Of a stretch of DNA of 64,000 nt, positions 59,099 through 64,000 are shown in pieces. The translations under genes and the position numbers were made by a program. How positions within the stretch are numbered: the first letter of the stretch is position 1; the number at the start of each line of letters is the position of its first letter. Below the pieces are notes generated by a model. The model did not search any database. It worked only from the letters and a program-made list of their open reading frames with translations, and was not told the origin of the DNA. Source of the DNA: Panicum virgatum (taxonomy: Eukaryota > Streptophyta > Magnoliopsida > Poales > Poaceae); NCBI RefSeq assembly GCF_016808335.1, contig NC_053138.1, positions 58,124,951 through 58,188,950 of the forward strand, read 5' to 3'.

Positions 59099-61758
59099 AT
59101 GAACTTATGGTTTATCTTTCTCTTGCCTCTTCTCTGCCTGCCTGCACGGGTTCGATCAGAGGATTACTCGGATGTGACTGTAATTGTTCGAGGCTCTGAG
59201 ACAATTGCTTCAACCAGCGATGAGTTTGTCTGCGCCACCATTGATTGGTGGCCCCCAGAGAAGTGTAACTATGACCAATGTCCATGGGGAAGGGCTTCTG
59301 TCTTAAATTTGGTAAGTTCCAAGATTATGCTTTTTGTCATGTGGTGTTTGTTGTATCAGAAAAGAACTAATTTTTGTTCTTTTTGTGAATCTCCCCAGGA
59401 CTTGACTAATCCTTTGTTGGCTAAAGCTATTCAAGGTGAATATTGGAACTACTTAATAGAATAATTTTCTAAAATAGGAGGAGCTTCTCATCTACTTAAC
59501 CCATCTATTGGAAGAAGATAACAATTCATGCTGATTTGTAATCTAATGTAAAATTGATTTACTGCTGAAATGTACCATATGACCCGTGCCATTTCTCAAT
59601 TGCAGTCTGCATTCTTGATGATACTTCAGCATATTTCGTCATGAACTTATTCCTTTTCCACTGTTGTTCTTGTAGCCTTTAGCCCACTACGAATCAGAGT
59701 CGGAGGCTCCTTACAAGATCAGGTGCTATATGGCACACCAAATTTGGGATCTCCATGCGATCCATTTACTAAGGTTTCAGGCGGTCTGTTTGGGTTTTCT
59801 CAAGGATGCATAACCTTGGAAAGATGGGATGCTATTAATGATCTGTTCCTGAATACAGGGTGAGCCCTTACTTCTTTTGTTGTTTATTGCGCTCTGCATT
59901 TTCTTTAGGATGTTTATTATAGCATGGCTTGTTGAATATACCACATCTTGAAACTTTTACATGAGAACAGAACTTCACATTAGGAATATCCTTATTCTGT
60001 TCCTTGGCCATAATCTATTTTGTTTTATACTTTCAGTGCAGTTGTTACATTTGGTCTTAATGCACTTCAAGGACGACGGCAGATAAGCAGAAGTGTTTGG
60101 GGAGGTCCTTGGAATTCGAGCAATGCTCGAGAGTTCATGGAATACACAGTTTCAATGAACTATCCTATAGATTCTTGGGAATTTGGTATGCAATGTGATG
60201 CCATTCTTATTTGCTGCTCTCAAAGTTGGGAATATTTTCCATCCATGTAGTGCTTATGTTAGATGTTGTGCTCATGTCATAGGTAATGAATTGAGTGGAA
60301 GTGGAATTGGTGCGAGTGTGGGAGCTGAACAATATGGAAAGGACCTAGTTGAACTCCAAACAATCATCAACGAGTTATATGGAGATTCCAGGAAACCACT
60401 GGTTGTAGCCCCAGGAGGATTTTATGACCAAAAATGGTTTGCTCAACTTCTTAAGGTATCCGGGCCAAATGTTCTCAATGCAATGACTCATCATATTTAC
60501 AACCTTGGTGCTGGTGAGTCCTTTTCAGACATAAAATTGGCACTACTCCTTGACCAATCTCTGTTTTCTATCCTACATCCAAGATGAGACAATTCTGGTA
60601 ACTTGAATGTTGATCAGGTAACGATCCACAAGTTCCAGATAGAATTTTGAACCCACAATATTTGAGCCGGACTTCCGACACATTCAGAAGTCTCCAACTA
60701 ACAATACAACGCCATGGACCATGGTCTGCTCCATGGGTTGGGGAAGCTGGTGGCGCATATAACAGCGGCAGCCGTCTCGTGTCTAATACTTTCCTGAATA
60801 GCTTCTGGTGAGTGTCTGATGAACCAGTAGTCCTGTCTTCACCCCAATTATTTTGTTATTTTGTTCATATGTTCGCTGTTTCAACTAGGTATCTTGATCA
60901 ACTTGGGCAATCAGCAAAGTATGACACCAAGGTTTACTGCAGACAGACGCTGATTGGTGGCAATTACGGGCTTCTTGACACTGACACTTTCGTACCAAAC
61001 CCGGATTACTACAGGCAAGTTTCTGTAATGAATATGCCGCCACAAACTTGCTTTACTACTTCCATATGCATTGGATTAAACCACAGTATCTGTTCAGTGC
61101 CTTGCTGTGGCATCGGCTCATGGGGACAGGAGTTCTTTCCACAGACATCAGTGGTTCTTCATACTTGCGTGCTTATGTTCATTGCGGGAAGCAGAAGGTA
61201 TAATTCTTCCCCAAGATTTTGATTACTCACCATTTGTGCCCACCAAACTGAAACAACCAAGGACATATTAGAACTGTAATGCACAGTCATTTCAGCCTGT
61301 TAGCAAGCATAAGTGGACATTCAACCAATGCTGATCTCATCGCTCTCAAAATGCTCTTGCTATAGGGGGGCGTCGCACTCCTCTTGTTGAACCTGCACCA
61401 AAGCATGGGATTCATGGTTTCAGTCAGGAACGACCTCAATGTCAATCTCGCAGAGGGGCAAGGGATCAGAAGGGACAATGTGTTTGTCCGTGGCCTTAAA
61501 AGGACGGTTTCTTGGGTCGGGAGCAAAGCTTCAGACGGGTATTCCAAGAGGGAAGAGTACCATCTCTCGGCGAAAGATGGGAACCCCTTTGCCCGGACCA
61601 TGCTCCTGAATGGAGTTCCTCTAGAACTCACTGAAGATGGTGACATCCCTCCATTATATCCTGTGGAAGTTTCTGTCAATTCACCAATCTATGTTGCTCC
61701 TCTGACCATTGCGTTCATCGTGTTCCCAGACTTCGAGGCTGAAGCTTGTGGTCGATGA
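59099..61758 (+). CDS. Heparanase-like protein (GH79 beta-glucuronidase)
   Basis: Nine coding exons: 59099-59311, 59399-59435, 59676-59859, 60037-60185, 60283-60513, 60618-60807, 60889-61014, 61098-61197, 61366-61758; all phases agree, giving 540 residues, the usual family length. Residues 1-20 are a signal peptide (MNLWFIFLLPLLCLPARVRS). The body has FVCATIDWWPPEKC, LRIRVGGSLQDQ and GGLFGFSQGC. The catalytic acid/base is Glu197 (FGNELSG) and the nucleophile Glu314 (WVGEAGGAYN). Plant members act on glucuronic acid-bearing glycans such as arabinogalactan proteins, at the wall or vacuole. The intron at 61015-61097 has a GC donor (ACAG|GCAAGT). No break is seen, so the gene looks functional. 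A 5' UTR intron precedes the ATG. Confidence 0.95.
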
Positions 61759-62583
61759 TTAACTGTAGAGATGTTCTGAAGAGTGAAGAGCATGGACACT
61801 GTAAAGATACGTGTTTTTGTTTTCTGACGATCTGTGTCCCAATTGGGGGCCACATTTTCCCAACAAATAGAGTTCCCTGGTTACCAATGTTATACTGATC
61901 CATGTCAATGCCTCGTGCCTTCGATGAACAATTCATCAACATCTCCAAAAAGATTTGTTCGTCTTTTCCTTCGTATCAATATAATTCCTGAAAAAGTGTG
62001 CCGTCAAACTTGCTGAACTGTGAGTCAATTATACTTTTGTTCAGAGCTGTATTGATCTTCTCACCGATTAAATTAGTCAAACTCACAGTTTTCTTCTGTA
62101 AAAAATATATTCAAATGGAATGCATGCACATATACATGGTTAATCTTTTTGGGATGATTAGACATCATAAAAATAAGGGGCGAGTCTACAAGGTTCCCTT
62201 CGCAAAATCAAAATCCCATGCTGTTCACATGGCGAACTGTGTATACTCTTCATCAATTACAATAGTGATGGGGCTACCATCAGTTCTGCCAAATCAGACA
62301 ACATATATATTGCTCCATCAAATACAAAAGAGCCATCCTAAAGAATATTGTAATTTCATGAGCTATGATACAAACGGAATAAATTAAAAGAAAGGGGTCC
62401 TAGAGTAAATGGGTGAAAAAAACATTTCCTTTCTGTTCATCAAGTATTCTCCATCAGCGCCTGTAACCGTCTGGGGGATTACTAAGCTCCCCGGTTACCC
62501 TTCACAAACTCTCTGATGTCGGTCTCCAAATAACGAATTTAATTTCACTTAATATATGCTTTTATTTATTTTGTGGCGACAAT
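61759..62583. other. Space between convergent genes
   Basis: Holds the 3' UTRs of the heparanase-like gene (plus) and of the galacturonosyltransferase gene (minus), which converge here. No other feature is seen. Confidence 0.5.
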
Positions 62584-64000
62584 CTACAACTGAGGCTCCA
62601 TTATATGACAGTTTCTTATGAATTCATTTGAGTAGTTCACATGTCTTGTCCAAAATGGCTGAAGATGTTTAAAACCAATCTCCAGCCATGGTTTACTTTG
62701 CCCGTTATAATGTATAACTGCTGCTTGTTCAACACTATTGATATCTGTCTTTTCTTGATAACCCAAGCCTAGCAGATGCCATGATGGATCAATTGGATGA
62801 ACATGGCCTTTAAATGCTATAAGCCCCGGTGGTAATGTTCCAAGCCTCCAAAGTGTGAAGTTTGACTTTAGATTCTGCATGAAAATGAGTAATGAAAGCT
62901 CATCAGTTACATTCAAATGCAAAAAATATAAAGACTAGACTGCAGATATTTTCTATAATCAACTAAACTTGAAATTAATACTAATAGAATTTTGCTCATT
63001 ACGAAGTAGCTATCACATGCTTTTTCGACCAAGCTTTTAATTCTCAAGCCGATCAGCAGACATGTATTGATTTTCATTATTTGGTCTGTTTTGGAACTTC
63101 GTACCAGTAAAAGCTAATTAAGTTCAAATGCGGGGCATATTAAACTTCTAATAGTTGTATATGTTCACCTGTTTTACTATGAAATGACAACAAAAAAAAA
63201 ATCTATCGTTACCTCCTTAACCCAATGATGGTATTTCTCTTTGATTGTTGTCTTCCTCCATGCATTCAAGTCAAAAATATTCATGCCATATGCCCAAGCA
63301 CACTCTGAAGGGTCAAAGTTGTTTGCAATGAGGGGATGAGAAAAGTTAAAATAATTCCTGAACCTCTTAGACATCACCCAACTGTCTCCACCTCTGCAAG
63401 TCTCAACAGCACCATTAACCTTCCCAGCTAGATCAATATCCCAAAGTGGTGATAGGTCATGCTGGACAACAACATCATCATCAAGAAACACAACCTTGTT
63501 GAGGCTTGGGAACAACTGCATTTACAGATTACAGTCAAATCATGTAATTGTGGAATTTTCAGCAAAAAGGACCGCACTTTGAACAAATTGCACCCATATA
63601 CAAATTTTGTATCTATAAGTAGAGAAAGCTCCAGATATCTGAAGACAAGGAAAAATGTATTTATTCAGCATCAATTGCTTCCTGATCCCAGCAGGACCAG
63701 CTAACTACAACATGTTCAAAGTGGCTAATTTTATGGAGTACAAAGCTAAAAAAATACTTCAATTATTTTGCGTGTTTCATAGTTTGAGCCCATCCTTCTA
63801 TCCTATCAAGTACTATGCATGATTTACTTGCTTTCAAATACACCAGAGCTGACAAAACTGTAATAAGAAAATAAAGAGCTAGAATAATAGCCAGAAGAAA
63901 ATTGTAATACCTCAGGCAAGTATATTCGAATATGATTGAGTACAGAAGTATATGTTGGACTTCCTGCCTGCAGTTTAGCTGCAAAGACCCTTGGGCTGTC
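62584..64000 (-). CDS. Galacturonosyltransferase (GAUT, GT8 family), C-terminal part
   Basis: Three exons on the minus strand: 63911 to beyond the window edge (VFAAKLQAGSPTYTSVLNHI, ending LPE), 63213-63515 (LFPSLNKVVFLDDDVVVQHD, VNGAVETC, CAWAYGMNIFDLNAWRKT) and 62584-62874 (NLKSNFTLWRLGTLPPGLIA, GLGYQEK, AAVIHYNGQSKPWLEI), all in phase 0. FLDDDVVV holds the metal-binding DxD site and HYNG...KPW is the conserved GT8 end. GAUTs add galacturonic acid to homogalacturonan in the Golgi lumen. The wording of the conserved blocks is nearer to the GAUT8-11 group than to GAUT1, but this is from memory. The N-terminal half lies outside the window. No defect seen. Confidence 0.93.

Overview
The window is nuclear DNA from a grass (Poaceae), probably a panicoid; the genus cannot be set from sequence alone. 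The evidence is: plant spliced genes with GC-rich first exons and AT-rich introns; grass-type transposons (CACTA, Stowaway, Tourist, TRIM, L1-type LINEs, Helitron-like ends); and a plastid insertion with the petG-trnW-trnP order.

Layout. 1-15 kb is mostly repeats: an LTR-retrotransposon remnant, a tandem array, a dispersed repeat of about 2.1 kb, a Stowaway MITE, and a probable 4.1 kb Helitron (7765-11902, minus strand) that carries broken exons of two unrelated host genes (a TMEM222/DUF778 gene and a CDC6-like gene). A 5' LINE fragment and repeats follow. 15.6-19.9 kb holds a four-exon gene for an uncharacterised, probably plastid-targeted protein; a 1882 bp CACTA element with a 3 bp target duplication sits in its third intron. 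20.2-24.4 kb holds a 5'-truncated LINE with a 15 bp target duplication, then a Tourist MITE. 24.4-40.5 kb is gene-poor, with a LINE fragment split by a solo LTR, a Copia 3' end, microsatellites and a few exon-like stretches. 40.5-42.5 kb has a fragment of the translation factor eIF3e and a plastid DNA insertion of about 1.1 kb.

44.2-49.4 kb is a broken chorismate mutase gene, with a premature stop, frameshifts, a 204 bp duplication and a TRIM retrotransposon inside one exon. 51.2-55.1 kb is a plant calmodulin-binding-domain gene. 58.0-61.8 kb is a complete ten-exon (coding plus 5' UTR) heparanase-like (GH79) gene. 62.6-64.0 kb is the 3' end of a galacturonosyltransferase (GT8) gene running off the window on the minus strand.

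The last two genes both act on cell-wall or extracellular glycans, but nothing shows that they are functionally linked. I saw no clearly new molecular system. The most unusual content is the pile-up of captured gene fragments and the rearranged chorismate mutase locus. Exon limits come from reading splice sites and codon phase by eye.
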